From Rhodospira trueperi (GTDB taxonomy: Bacteria > Pseudomonadota > Alphaproteobacteria > Rhodospirillales > Rhodospirillaceae): a stretch of DNA of 64,000 nucleotides. Below are positions 43,438-53,241 of this stretch, in pieces. The first letter of the stretch is position 1. Each line of letters opens with the position of its first letter. Position numbers and translations under genes: made by a program. The stretch lies in assembly GCF_900101965.1 (NCBI RefSeq), contig NZ_FNAP01000013.1:62001-126000 (forward strand). Direction: 5' to 3'. The notes under the pieces were generated by a model, which saw nothing but the letters and a program-made list of their open reading frames with translations, made no database searches and was not told where the DNA came from.

Positions 43438-45282
43438 CTACACGTCTTTGCTCAACCGTTCGTAGGCTTTGCGGAATTCGCGCTGGAAGCGGCTGTCGAA
43501 ATCCTCGGTGGCCTCGTCGGCCAGTTCACGATAGTGCGCCTCGTACAGTTCCCAAAGCTTCGCCCGCCGGCCGCCCGACAGCAGGCCGCCCAGTCCCTGC
43601 CGACCGGACAGCTTCCCTTCCAGGGTCGCCGGATCGAAGGTCGCGAGCACGGCCTGAATCGCCGCTGCGGAGCCGGCCATGGTGGCCAGTTCGTGGGTGC
43701 GCAAATCCTTGAATGCCTCTTCCGTGGCCGCGTGGCCGTCCATGTAGGTCTGGCCGGGTGGTGCCAGCAGGCGCTCCAGGGCCTCGGTCGCGTTGACCGA
43801 GAATTTCAGCGCGTTGTTGCCGCGCGCGCGGATCATGGTCTGTTCGGCGCGGATTTCGTTCTTGACCGTGGCCCGGGCCTGGAGCAGGTCGCGCAGCCCC
43901 TCGGTCATGGCCACCAACAGGGCACCGGCGGTTTCCATGAGGTCTTCGGGCGAAACGTTCTTCGGCGCGTGATCGAGGTGCGCGCCGCGCAGAAACGCCG
44001 CGATCAGAGCCTCACCGCTGGCGTCCGTCGGTCCGGCGCCGGCCGACGGTGGGGGTTCGGCGCGGGCCACCGGGGTCGGGCGGGTCGGGCGCGCGGCCTC
44101 GCCGTCGTCCATGGCGAACGGATTCGCCTTTGTATCGGCCGGGCGGGCAGGGGGTGGGTCTGGCGTCGGTGCGGGAGGGCGCGGACGCGCCGGAGGTTCG
44201 GCCGCCGGTGCCGGTGTCGGTTGAGGTGGCGGTGGTGCGTCGGCCTCTTGGGTCGGAGGCGGAACCCGGTCGCCGCTGTTCTCTTCGTCGTCAGGGAACG
44301 AGCCGGAGATCAACGGCGCGTCGTCGTCATCGTCGTCAAAGGTCGGCGGGGGGATTGGCCGGGATGCCGGCCGGGAGTCCGGCGTCGGCGTCGGCGTCGG
44401 CGCTGGTGGTGGCGACGGCTGCCCTCCGGCAATCGGCGCGTCGCCCAGCAGGTCGTCAAAGTCATCCGCGCCGGAGGCCGGCGGCGACGGTGGAGGAGAC
44501 GATGGCGGCGGTGGTGCGCGGCCGGTTCCGGGTTGCAGCGGCGCGTTCCCCAACAGGTCATCCAGTTCGCTGTCCCAGTCCTTGCTCAGGACCTCGGGGC
44601 GCTTCTCGTGCATGATCCGCGGGGTGTGCATGACATCGTGTTCGGCCGGCGTGTGATCGGCCGGGGTGGCGGGCGGACGCGGCGGCGCCTTGGGCCGGAT
44701 CGGATCGTCGAGCCAGTCGGCGGGTTGGTCCTCGAACGGCGACAGGCCGGCGCCCGTGCTCGAACTCGCGCCGCGCCCTCCGAACCGGCCGCCGTTGCCG
44801 TCGTCTCGTTGGCCGCCGATCCAGCCCGGCCCGTCGTCGTCGGCCGACGGCGACTGGGGCGGCGCGCTGCCGGTGCCGTAATAGGTCCGCTCCTCGAACG
44901 CGGTCCACGGCTGGGCATCGCGCGCGTATTCCTCCACGTCCTCGCGGTCGATGTCGTCATCAATGCGGGCCAGGAGTTCGTAGTCACCCAGGCGCACGCT
45001 GTCGCCCGGCGCCAGTTCAACGGTCTGGCCGCGCCCGACGGGAGCCTGGGCGTTGTTGATGAAGACGCCGTTGGTGCTGGTGTCCGTGAGAACGAAGGCG
45101 TCGCCGGTCCAGGCGATCTCGCAGTGCTGTTTCGACAGCAGGCGTTCCGGGTCGGCCAGCACCCAGTCATTGTCCGGGCCACGACCGAGCGTCAGACGGC
45201 CGCTTTCCAGGACTTGGGAGGTGCCGGCGGGCGGGCCGCCGGGCAGACCGGAGGACAGGGTCAGTGTCAGTCGCGCGGCCAT
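43438..45282 (-). CDS. T6SS FHA-domain protein Fha/TagH (ImpI)
   Basis: 614 aa. FHA domain at about 25-105 with LGRGPDNDWVLAD, SKQHCEI and STNGVFINN, the phosphothreonine-reading residues R, S and N present. A long Pro/Asp-rich disordered middle (about 120-430) contains repeated TPTP and DDLLGDAP units. The C-terminal domain (AFLRGAHLDHA to EFRKAYERLSKD) is that of T6SS FHA proteins. In related systems it binds phospho-TssL after kinase action. First of the tssJKLM block. Confidence 0.93.
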   Translation of the reverse strand: MAARLTLTLSSGLPGGPPAGTSQVLESGRLTLGRGPDNDWVLADPERLLSKQHCEIAWTGDAFVLTDTSTNGVFINNAQAPVGRGQTVELAPGDSVRLGDYELLARIDDDIDREDVEEYARDAQPWTAFEERTYYGTGSAPPQSPSADDDGPGWIGGQRDDGNGGRFGGRGASSSTGAGLSPFEDQPADWLDDPIRPKAPPRPPATPADHTPAEHDVMHTPRIMHEKRPEVLSKDWDSELDDLLGNAPLQPGTGRAPPPPSSPPPSPPASGADDFDDLLGDAPIAGGQPSPPPAPTPTPTPDSRPASRPIPPPTFDDDDDDAPLISGSFPDDEENSGDRVPPPTQEADAPPPPQPTPAPAAEPPARPRPPAPTPDPPPARPADTKANPFAMDDGEAARPTRPTPVARAEPPPSAGAGPTDASGEALIAAFLRGAHLDHAPKNVSPEDLMETAGALLVAMTEGLRDLLQARATVKNEIRAEQTMIRARGNNALKFSVNATEALERLLAPPGQTYMDGHAATEEAFKDLRTHELATMAGSAAAIQAVLATFDPATLEGKLSGRQGLGGLLSGGRRAKLWELYEAHYRELADEATEDFDSRFQREFRKAYERLSKDV

Positions 45283-45297
45283 TGGATCCGTCTCGCG

Positions 45298-45951
45298 TCA
45301 GGCGGGTGAAGATTCAAGGGCGCCATTGCCGCCCCGCGCGATATCGCACCCCTGATCCAGGAGTCGCGCAAGGTGCCGGGACGCCTGGGCGGGATCGGTG
45401 CGTACGGCGGCCATGACCACCGCGTTGCCGACGATCTGGGCTGTCAGGGAGTCATCGGGCGGAATGGCCTGAACCTCAGGCGGACTGTCGGGGGGGGCCA
45501 GGCTGCCGCTGCTGAAGGCGGCGGCCAGGGCGGCCAACGAGGCCGGGCGGTCTGTTTTGCTCGCGAGGGCGGCCCGGTAACAGGTCAGCCGACGCTCCTC
45601 GACCGGTTTGTAGACCCAGGCCTCTGCGGCCTCAAGGCACGCGGTATCCGCCGGGCGCGTCGGCTTGGGATCGGCGGCGATGTCGGCGCGGGACGCCAGA
45701 CAGGCCCACCATACCGCTTCGCGCTTGGGCAGGGCGAACGCGAGCAGGCGTACGGCGGTGGCGGCCTGATCCTCGGTCCGGGCCAATCGTGTGATGACGG
45801 CCTCCGGCGGCGCCTCGGCGAGGGCGTCATGCGCCTCGCCCAGCATGTCCTCGGCCGTCTCCGGCGGCAGGCCGAGATCGCCGGTCCGGGTCGCCTTGAC
45901 CTTCTTCCATCGTGTCGGGGCCGCCGCCTCGGCCTGGGGTTCGCCGGCCAT
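45298..45951 (-). CDS. Uncharacterised 217-aa protein between vgrG and fha
   Basis: Not recognised with certainty. A soluble, Ala-rich, largely helical protein with no signal peptide; segments include AVRLLAFALPKREAVWWACL, AAEAWVYKPVEERRLTCYRAA and IVGNAVVMAAVRTDP. It is 13 bp downstream of vgrG and 15 bp upstream of fha in the T6SS operon. Position after vgrG fits an effector adaptor, chaperone or accessory factor; no catalytic motif suggests a toxin. The tight operon argues it is part of the machine or its loading. Confidence 0.75.
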   Translation of the reverse strand: MAGEPQAEAAAPTRWKKVKATRTGDLGLPPETAEDMLGEAHDALAEAPPEAVITRLARTEDQAATAVRLLAFALPKREAVWWACLASRADIAADPKPTRPADTACLEAAEAWVYKPVEERRLTCYRAALASKTDRPASLAALAAAFSSGSLAPPDSPPEVQAIPPDDSLTAQIVGNAVVMAAVRTDPAQASRHLARLLDQGCDIARGGNGALESSPA

Positions 45952-45964
45952 CGCCTGCCCTCAA

Positions 45965-47896
45965 TCAGTTGATCTTGACGATACCGCCCTGAAGGGTCAG
46001 CACGCCGTTGCCCTTGACGGTGGTCATGACGGCCTCGACGTTGGTCGTCACCTGACCCTTGATATTGATCTGCATGCCCTTGATGGTCACCCCCGATTGG
46101 TCGAGCTTGACCGAACTCTGACCGACCTTGAGTTCGATGGACTGCATTGCCTCGTGTTCGCTCTTGCCCAGATCGATCTTGGTGGTGTGGTTGCCCATCT
46201 TCAGGTGCAGCTTGTCGTTGCCCTGACCCAGGGTGATGGTCCGGTTCCCCTGGTCGACATCGACGGTTTCGTTGCCGGTTTTCACCGTTTCGGTGCGGTG
46301 GCGTTCGATCTCGATGGTCTGGTCATGGCCCACATCAAGCGTATCGTCATTCTCGACCACCCGATCCATGTTCTTCTCGGCGTGGACGTAGACCTGCTCC
46401 TCGCCTTTCTTGTCCTCGAAGCGAAGCTCGTTGAAATTGGACTCGCCGCCGTTCTTTGAACTGCGTGTCTTGAACCCGCTCTGCGTCTTGTTGGCCGGGA
46501 GTTCGTAGGGCACCGGGTTTTCGCCGTTGTAGACGTATCCGGTGACGATCGGACGGTCGGCGTCGCCCTCGAAGAAATCGACGATCACCTCCATGCCGAT
46601 GCGGGGAATGAAGATCCCGCCCCAGCGGCGGCCGGCCCAGGGCTGCGACACCCGTATCCAGCACGAGCTTTTTTCGTCTTCCTTGCCCTCGCGGTCCCAA
46701 TGGAACTGGACCTTCACCCGGCCGTGCTCGTCGGTATAGATTTCCTCGCCCGACGGTCCGACCACGACCGCCGTCTGCGGGCCGGCCACCACCGGCTTGT
46801 GGTGCGGCCGATCCGGGCGGAAGACGACATCGGCCGGCATGCAGACGAAGCTGTTGCGGTAGATCGGCGGATCGGCATCGCCCGATACCTGGGTGTAGTC
46901 GTGCGACAGATGAGAGACCCGGGTCAGGGCGTGCTCGGTACCCGTTTCGCTCTCCACCTCGTGGTCGCTCAGGGTGAACCGGGCACCGGAATAAAACCCG
47001 GGACAGTCGCTCTCGCCTTCGGTCAGTTCGAAGTCGCGCTCACTCAGTTCCATGCGCTTGCGGGTGAACGCATCTCCGCGGCCCTTTTCGAAATAGCGAC
47101 CGGGGTAGTCGTAGATTTCCCACTTATCGAGCCCGCTGACCGGCTTGACCGTGCGGGTCGTGGTGGTCAGGTCGGCCGACGGCTTCTTGAAGTCGTAGTC
47201 GCGCTGGGTCCATGTGCCCGTGATGTAGTTTTCGGCGGCCTGCCAGCGGCTGATGACGTTGGTTAGGGTTTCCTGGGCGCGGAACGGAACCTTGTCGTTG
47301 AACGTGTCGCCATAACCGGAGCTTGAGTCGGCGACCATCAGCGTGTGTTTCTGGTCTTCGTGCTTGAAATAATAATAAAATCCTTCTTCGGCAAAAAGAC
47401 GAGAAATAAAATCGTAGTCCGTTTCTCGATACTGGACGCAATACGTCCGTTTTGGTGGCTTCGACTTGACGCCACCAAAATCATAATCAGAGAACCCATG
47501 CTCACCGAAAATCTTCTCCGCGATCTCGATGATATCGCGGTCCTGGAAAATCCGGCAGTCCGTTGTTTTGGTCAGGAACCAGAACCACGGTCGGATTTCG
47601 CACGCGTAGTAACGGTAGTTTCGGGTGAACATCGGGCCGCGCCCGAAGGACGTCACCATGCCGGAGAAATAGCGTGGTTCCTCATCGGTCGGCCGGCGCA
47701 CGATGCCGGTGACACGCTTGCCCAGGAGATCCTTGGCGCCGAGGCCCTCGTTCGGCGACACCATCTCGAATTGAAAACGAAAGAGGTCGGAAATGGCCTC
47801 CTCACCCTCCAGGCGGGTGAGAATCAGCTCGTCCGGCCCCAATGGCGTACGCAGACGCAGATAGCGATCACCTTCCTTGATCTGGAGTCCGCTCAT
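45965..47896 (-). CDS. vgrG: T6SS spike protein VgrG (TssI)
   Basis: 643 aa from ATG 47896 (GGGAG just upstream; ATG 47908 in frame above). The gp27-like part holds FRFQFEMVSPNEGL and YRYYACEIRPWFWFLT; the gp5-like OB fold has HGRVKVQFHWDREGK and VSQPWAGRRWGGIFIPRIGMEVIVDFFEGD. The C-terminal beta-helix repeats stop at LTLQGGIVKIN with no extra effector domain, so this is a structural VgrG. A PAAR tip is not encoded next to it. Between hcp and a 217-aa unknown. Confidence 0.97.
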   Translation of the reverse strand: MSGLQIKEGDRYLRLRTPLGPDELILTRLEGEEAISDLFRFQFEMVSPNEGLGAKDLLGKRVTGIVRRPTDEEPRYFSGMVTSFGRGPMFTRNYRYYACEIRPWFWFLTKTTDCRIFQDRDIIEIAEKIFGEHGFSDYDFGGVKSKPPKRTYCVQYRETDYDFISRLFAEEGFYYYFKHEDQKHTLMVADSSSGYGDTFNDKVPFRAQETLTNVISRWQAAENYITGTWTQRDYDFKKPSADLTTTTRTVKPVSGLDKWEIYDYPGRYFEKGRGDAFTRKRMELSERDFELTEGESDCPGFYSGARFTLSDHEVESETGTEHALTRVSHLSHDYTQVSGDADPPIYRNSFVCMPADVVFRPDRPHHKPVVAGPQTAVVVGPSGEEIYTDEHGRVKVQFHWDREGKEDEKSSCWIRVSQPWAGRRWGGIFIPRIGMEVIVDFFEGDADRPIVTGYVYNGENPVPYELPANKTQSGFKTRSSKNGGESNFNELRFEDKKGEEQVYVHAEKNMDRVVENDDTLDVGHDQTIEIERHRTETVKTGNETVDVDQGNRTITLGQGNDKLHLKMGNHTTKIDLGKSEHEAMQSIELKVGQSSVKLDQSGVTIKGMQINIKGQVTTNVEAVMTTVKGNGVLTLQGGIVKIN

Positions 47897-47984
47897 ACGT
47901 CTCCCCATCGCCTGCCTGGGAAAGCCCCCGGCACGATCCGACGATGGCGCGGTTCACCACCGTCGGACCCTTACCGTGCCTGGG

Positions 47985-48458
47985 TTACGACCCCTTGGTG
48001 GTGGTCAGGTCGTAGTGCGTGGACTTCGGCGAGCCCTTGCCGGCTTCATCGTAGGCGATGTGCTTGAACTCGATCTTGGTGAAGTTGATCGAGATCGTTT
48101 CGTTCGGCCGGTCGCCGCCGGTGCTCATGGAATAGCTGCTCACCAGGGCGTTGGTGAGCTTGTATTCCGCGTAGGTGCGACCGGGGCTGCCGGTCGACAC
48201 CAAGTGGATGGTGCAGTCCTTGCCGTTGTGGCTGGTGCAGGACTCCTGGAACAGGTCAACCGAGGATTCATCCATCAGCTTGGTCAGGTTGATCTCGGAG
48301 ACCGACGGCTCGGACGCCTCGCGGTTCTGGGTGGAGCCGACCGGCGTGCTGATGGCGCGACCGACGCCGAACTGCATGCTGTCGATGTCAAGCCAGTCTT
48401 TGTGTTCCTGATGGGTCGCGTTGCCCTTGATGCTGCCGTACTTCACGTAAATGGCCAT
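47985..48458 (-). CDS. hcp: T6SS tube protein Hcp (TssD)
   Basis: 157-aa hexameric tube subunit. Starts MAIYVKYGSIKGNATHQEHK; core strands IDSMQFGVGRAIS, PSVSEINLTKLMDESSVDLF, YAEYKLTNALVSSYSMS and NETISINFTKIEFKHIAYD are typical Hcp. RBS GAGGGACAGG before ATG 48458. Stands between clpV and vgrG with spacers of about 125 and 90 bp, so it may have its own promoter for high expression. Confidence 0.97.
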   Translation of the reverse strand: MAIYVKYGSIKGNATHQEHKDWLDIDSMQFGVGRAISTPVGSTQNREASEPSVSEINLTKLMDESSVDLFQESCTSHNGKDCTIHLVSTGSPGRTYAEYKLTNALVSSYSMSTGGDRPNETISINFTKIEFKHIAYDEAGKGSPKSTHYDLTTTKGS

Positions 48459-48584
48459 GGCCCTGTCCCTCGTTCTCAGTTGATCCAGTCTAGTACTCGA
48501 ACCTTGAAGTGATGCGCGAATGAATTCCCAGCTGCGATGGTCCTCGAATACAGACGCCGGGGTCGGTCGGCCCCATGCGGAGCG

Positions 48585-51401
48585 TCAGCCGGCCTGAACG
48601 TCCGCCGCGTCCCCGTCGGCCTCCGCCGCGCCGTTGTCGGCGGTCGGAGCCCCCGGTCCCGTGTGCGCGTCCACCCCCTCGACCTCGCATTCGATGCTCG
48701 CATCGGCACCGACTGTGAGGGTGGCGCGCCGCACCACCTGTCCCGCCGCCATGCACGACAGGATACGCGCCGACAGATCCGGCAGGATGGTGCGGGTAAT
48801 GATCCGGTCGATGACGCGGGCCCCGGATTCGACCTCCGTGGCGCGCTCGGCGATCAGGTCGATCACCGCGTCGTCGATGTCCAGATTGGCCTTGTAGGCA
48901 TCGGCCACGCGGGCCTGAACCCGGCTCAGTTGGAGGCGGGCGATGCCCTTGATGATTTCGGGCGGCAGCGGGAAGAACGGCACAACGGCCACGCGCCCCA
49001 GGAAGGCCGGCTTGAACACCTTGAGCAGCTCGGGTCGCAGGGCATCGTACAGCCCGGCGGTGTCCGGCATGGTGTCGGGATCGGCGCACAGGGCGTGGAT
49101 GGTGTCTGTGCCGGCGTTGGACGTCATGATGATGACCGTGTTTTTGAAATCAATGTCCCGGCCCTCACCGTCCTTCAGCATGCCCTTGTCGAACACCTGA
49201 TAGAAAATGTCCTGCACGCCGGGGTGTGCCTTCTCCATCTCGTCGAGCAGCACCACGGAGTAGGGCTTGCGCCGCACCGCCTCCGTCAGGACACCGCCCT
49301 CGCCGTACCCCACGTACCCGGGCGGCGACCCCATCAGCAGCGAGACCTTATGTTCCTCCTTGAATTCGGACATATTTATGACGGTCATGTTCTGCTCGCC
49401 GCCATAAAGCAGATCGGCGAGGGCCAGCGCGGATTCCGTCTTCCCCACGCCACTGGTGCCCACCAGCATGAACACGGCCAAAGGCTTGCGCGGATCGGAA
49501 AGACGCGCGCGGCCGGACATCACGGTTTCCGAGATCACCTCCAGGGCGGCGTCCTGTCCCAGGATGCGCTCGGCCATCTTTTCCTGAAGCGACAGGATGG
49601 TGTTGATCTCGTTGGAGACCATGCGGCCGACCGGAATGCCGGTCCAGTTGCCCACCACGGCGGCCACGGCCTGACCGTCCACCACGGCCTGCATCAGCGG
49701 GTCCTCGCCCTGGAGGGTCCGCAGGGCCTTGACCTTCGCATCAAGCTCGACGCGAAGCGCGGCCATTTCGGCGTCGGATAGCGGTTCGGGTGGCGGTGCG
49801 GCGGCATCAAGCGGCCCGGCCTCGGTGTCCGGGGCGGCGCCGGCGCCGGCGGTCGCCCGATCCGTCGCGGCGGCGGTTTCCAGCTTGCCGCGCAGATCCC
49901 GGATCTCTTTGACCAGCGCTAGTTCTTCCTTCCAGCGTGCCTCAAGCGCTTCGAGTTCCGATGCCTTGGCTTCCCGGTCCTCGCGCATCTCGGTGACATC
50001 GGCGGCGCGCGCGGCGTCCACCTGTGCCTCGCGTTCGGCGATCCCGATGGCCGTGTCGAGGTGCTCCACGGCGCGCCGCAGATCCTCGACCTGTGACGGC
50101 GTCGCATGTTGGCTCAGGGCAACGCGGGCACAGGCCGTGTCCAGCAGGCTGACCGACTTGTCCGGCAATTGGCGACCGCTGATGTAGCGGTGCGACAGCC
50201 GCACCGACTCGACCACCGCCTCATCCAGGATCCGCACGCCGTGATGCTGCTCCAGCGTGGACACAAGCCCGCGCATCATCAGGACGGCGCCATGCTCCGA
50301 CGGTTCCTCCACCTTGACGACCTGGAAGCGCCGGGCCAACGCCGCGTCGCGCTCGAAATACTTCTTGTACTCGGCCCAGGTCGTGGCCGCGATGGTCCGC
50401 AATTCCCCGCGCGCCAGCGCCGGCTTCAGCAGGTTGGCGGCGTCGCCCTGGCCCGCCTGTCCGCCGGCGCCGATCAGGGTGTGCGCTTCGTCGATGAACA
50501 GGATGATCGGCTGGGTGGAGGCTTTCACCTCCTCAATCACGGATTTCAGGCGGTTTTCGAACTCGCCGCGCATGCCAGCGCCGGCCTGCAGCAGGCCCAG
50601 GTCCAGGGTGCGGATGACGCACGGCTTGATGGACGGCGGCACGTCGCCGGCGGCGACGCGCAGTGCGAAGCCCTCGACCACCGCCGTTTTGCCGACGCCG
50701 GCCTCGCCGGTCATGATCGGGTTGTTCTGCCGCCGCCGGGTCAGGATGTCGATGATCTGCCGGATTTCCTGATCGCGCCCCAGGACGGGGTCGATGGCGC
50801 CGTCCCGCGCGCGCTGGGTCAGGTCGATGGTGAACTGGTCGAGCGCGCCGCCCTTCTTCGCCGGGCCACCAGCGCCGCCTTCCGGCCCGGCCACGGCACC
50901 AGGGCCGGCTCCGGCGCCCTGTCCCTCCGGCGAGTCGGCGGTCAGTTCGGGCAGGGTGTTGGTCAGGGCCTCGACCGAAATCTGGCGCAGCGCCGGTGCG
51001 GACTGCAAAACGGTCGCCGAAAGCGTGTCGCGCGACAGAATGGCCAGCAGCACATGGCTCGTGCGCACCCGGTCGGCGCCATATTTCAGCGATGCGAGGT
51101 TCCAGGCATCGCGCGCGGCCTCCAGAATTTGAGGCGACAGGCCGGGCGTCCGGGCATTGCCGGTCTTCAGCGAATCCAGGGCCCGTGTCAGGGACCCCGC
51201 GAGTTGACCCGCGTCAATGCCCTCGGACTTGAGGATCAGGGCGACGTCCGTCGCGTCCTCCTCGACCATCCGCAGCAACCAATGCTCGAGTTCGGCATTG
51301 AAATGGGTTCGGGACACCGCCGTGGCGACGCCGCCTTCCAAGGTCCGTCGGGCCATTGGCGACAGGCGCGCCAGCAAAGATCCGATATCAACCCCCGACA
51401 T
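48585..51401 (-). CDS. clpV: T6SS sheath-recycling ATPase ClpV (TssH)
   Basis: Class I Hsp100 ATPase that disassembles the contracted TssB/C sheath. 938 aa. N-terminal Clp repeats, D1 Walker A GEAGVGKT (about 232-239) and ILFIDEAHTLIGAGG, a coiled-coil middle (VEHLDTAIGIAEREAQVDAA), and D2 Walker A VGTSGVGKTESAL with VVLLDEMEKAHPGV. The insertion AGPGAVAGPEGGAGGP near 165-180 is a low-complexity linker. First gene of the leftward arm, divergent from tssA. Confidence 0.97.
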   Translation of the reverse strand: MSGVDIGSLLARLSPMARRTLEGGVATAVSRTHFNAELEHWLLRMVEEDATDVALILKSEGIDAGQLAGSLTRALDSLKTGNARTPGLSPQILEAARDAWNLASLKYGADRVRTSHVLLAILSRDTLSATVLQSAPALRQISVEALTNTLPELTADSPEGQGAGAGPGAVAGPEGGAGGPAKKGGALDQFTIDLTQRARDGAIDPVLGRDQEIRQIIDILTRRRQNNPIMTGEAGVGKTAVVEGFALRVAAGDVPPSIKPCVIRTLDLGLLQAGAGMRGEFENRLKSVIEEVKASTQPIILFIDEAHTLIGAGGQAGQGDAANLLKPALARGELRTIAATTWAEYKKYFERDAALARRFQVVKVEEPSEHGAVLMMRGLVSTLEQHHGVRILDEAVVESVRLSHRYISGRQLPDKSVSLLDTACARVALSQHATPSQVEDLRRAVEHLDTAIGIAEREAQVDAARAADVTEMREDREAKASELEALEARWKEELALVKEIRDLRGKLETAAATDRATAGAGAAPDTEAGPLDAAAPPPEPLSDAEMAALRVELDAKVKALRTLQGEDPLMQAVVDGQAVAAVVGNWTGIPVGRMVSNEINTILSLQEKMAERILGQDAALEVISETVMSGRARLSDPRKPLAVFMLVGTSGVGKTESALALADLLYGGEQNMTVINMSEFKEEHKVSLLMGSPPGYVGYGEGGVLTEAVRRKPYSVVLLDEMEKAHPGVQDIFYQVFDKGMLKDGEGRDIDFKNTVIIMTSNAGTDTIHALCADPDTMPDTAGLYDALRPELLKVFKPAFLGRVAVVPFFPLPPEIIKGIARLQLSRVQARVADAYKANLDIDDAVIDLIAERATEVESGARVIDRIITRTILPDLSARILSCMAAGQVVRRATLTVGADASIECEVEGVDAHTGPGAPTADNGAAEADGDAADVQAG

Positions 51402-51945
51402 TCCGAAAGCCCCCCATCACCTCGAATTGCGTTCGCAGGACGACACGCCGCGCAACTCCGGCGCGCGCCCCGTCACCCCGTCTCCACCCCGCCTTGGCTC
51501 GTGGGAGGTCAATCCCGTCCCGGAGCCCCAAGGTTGTCTGAAGGCATGGTGCGACAAGTCCGAGCGGAATGACAAGGCTGGAAAGACCCGGGCCGACCCG
51601 CTTTGCCCGGAATTCACGACCGTGACTCACGGAGACACACCGAATGACGGGCGCGTGCGGTACGCAACGCCCAATCAGGGAAAATTGCCTCTGTTGGTCC
51701 CGCCTATGTTTATCAGTGGTGGTTATTCGCCGGGCGCCCGCGTTTTACTGACCAAAGATACCTTCAGAAGCGCGGGCTTGATCACCTATTGACGGTTCGG
51801 GCAGGCGCAAAGCTTCTGCGGGCGCCTCCGACGCCCTTGGCAGCCTCCCGATGACACAGTAGGCTACGGCAATTGAATTCGCCCGACCGCTCCGGTCACC
51901 GATGATCGGAATGGGGAGGGCTTTCGCTGGGGGGCGACGACTCTG
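51402..51945. other. Divergent T6SS control region
   Basis: 544 bp between the starts of clpV and tssA, the only large spacer in the cluster and therefore the likely site of both arm promoters. Short open frames here lack ribosome sites and do not look coding. I do not see a convincing sigma-54 site (GG-N10-GC with flanks) or a clear palindrome. Confidence 0.6.
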
Positions 51946-53076
51946 ATGGCAGACCGCGTGCTCGACATTGACACGATGCTGGCGCCGATTGAGGGGGACA
52001 ATCCGGTCGGCGTGAATCTTCGCGAGGATACATCGGGGACCTCGCCGTTGTTTACCCTGGGTGATCTGCGCCGCTCCGCGGCGGCCGCGGAGCGTGCCTC
52101 GATGATGGATGACGAGGCCGCCATCCCCGAACAATGGGGTGACATCCTTGAATCCGCGCCGGGTGTGCTGGCCACCCAGTCCAAGGATTTGCGGGTGGCC
52201 TGTTGGTTGATCGAGGCGGCCACGCGGCATCACGGGTTTGCCGGCCTGCGCGACGGCTTCGATCTGGTCGCGGGCCTCGTCGAGCAATACTGGGACGATC
52301 TGTACCCGCCCATTGAGGACTCCATCGAGGACAAGACCGACCCGATCGCGGGCCTGAACGGGGTGGGGGGGGACGGCGCCCTGATCGCGCCCATCCGCCT
52401 GCTGCCGTTGACCGAGGGGATGAGCGGTCAGTACGGCCTGTGGCAGTATGAACAGGCCAACGAGCTTCAGAAGCTCAACGATCCCGGGAAAATCCAGGCC
52501 CGCGTCGATGCCGGCGCCATCAGCTATGAGCAGTTCGGGCAGTCCGTGCTGGAAACCCCGGCGTCGTTCTATGCCGCGTTGTCGGAGGAGGTCCAGGGCG
52601 CCCGTGACAGCTTCGCGCGGCTTGATGCGCTGATGACGGAGAAGTGCGGCGCCGATGCGCCGCCGACCTCGAACATCTCGCGCATTCTGGAAGAGGTCGC
52701 GGATGCCGTCGGCGTCATCATGCGCACCTGGAACAAGGAGCCGGCTGCCGGCGCGGAACCCGAGGCCGAGGAGCCGGCGTCCGCCGGCGCATCGGCGGGG
52801 GGCGCGGCGGCCGGTGGTGGCGGTGGCGGGGCGAGCGGCCCGATCCGGGACCGCGAACAGGCTTTCAAGCAGATGCTGCAGATCGCGGACTTCTTCCGAC
52901 GCACCGAACCACAGTCGGTGATTCCACGGACTCTGGAGGACTTGGTGCGGCGCGGTCGCCTGCCGCTCGACAAGCTTCTGGAGGAACTCATTCCCGACTC
53001 GGATGCGCGCAAAACCTTCTTCGTGCGGGCCGGCGTGACGCCGCCGCCGGACGAGGACGGCGGCAGTTCATGGTAA
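51946..53076 (+). CDS. tssA: T6SS TssA (ImpA)
   Basis: 376-aa TssA, which coordinates baseplate, tube and sheath assembly. The ImpA N-terminal domain is visible: LDIDTMLAPIEGDNPVGVNLR, VACWLIEAATRHHGFAGLRDG, VEQYWDDLYP. A Gly/Ala linker (around residues 268-300) precedes a C-terminal helical domain (FKQMLQIADFFRRTEPQSV) that ends in PPPDEDGGSSW. The short C-terminal part suggests the TssA2-type, though this needs structure-level comparison. First gene of the rightward arm. Confidence 0.94.
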   Translation: MADRVLDIDTMLAPIEGDNPVGVNLREDTSGTSPLFTLGDLRRSAAAAERASMMDDEAAIPEQWGDILESAPGVLATQSKDLRVACWLIEAATRHHGFAGLRDGFDLVAGLVEQYWDDLYPPIEDSIEDKTDPIAGLNGVGGDGALIAPIRLLPLTEGMSGQYGLWQYEQANELQKLNDPGKIQARVDAGAISYEQFGQSVLETPASFYAALSEEVQGARDSFARLDALMTEKCGADAPPTSNISRILEEVADAVGVIMRTWNKEPAAGAEPEAEEPASAGASAGGAAAGGGGGGASGPIRDREQAFKQMLQIADFFRRTEPQSVIPRTLEDLVRRGRLPLDKLLEELIPDSDARKTFFVRAGVTPPPDEDGGSSW

Positions 53077-53241
53077 CCCCTGGCCGGCGGCGACGCCGTG
53101 GCTCATCGGCGCGACGTTCGCCTGCACCGGGCTGCCTTCTGACCGTGTTGCGTTGGCGTCCGGCGCGGAAAGACAGGCGAGTAGACACCCAGTAGACTTC
53201 AGACAAAATGACAGGAATTCGTTGCCAGACGGGAGACGATC

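Noticed and set aside
42709-45309. 866-codon plus-strand open frame across tssK/tssJ/fha
   Set aside because: It crosses three genes on the other strand and translates to Arg/Gly/Gln-rich sequence, an artefact of GC bias.
51417-51792. Short open frames in the clpV-tssA spacer
   Set aside because: No ribosome sites, no recognisable motifs, overlapping on both strands; treated as noncoding control DNA.
51836-51870. TTGGCAG...GATGACA as a sigma-54 promoter for tssA
   Set aside because: The GG and GC elements are not at the required spacing and the -12 TTGC is absent.
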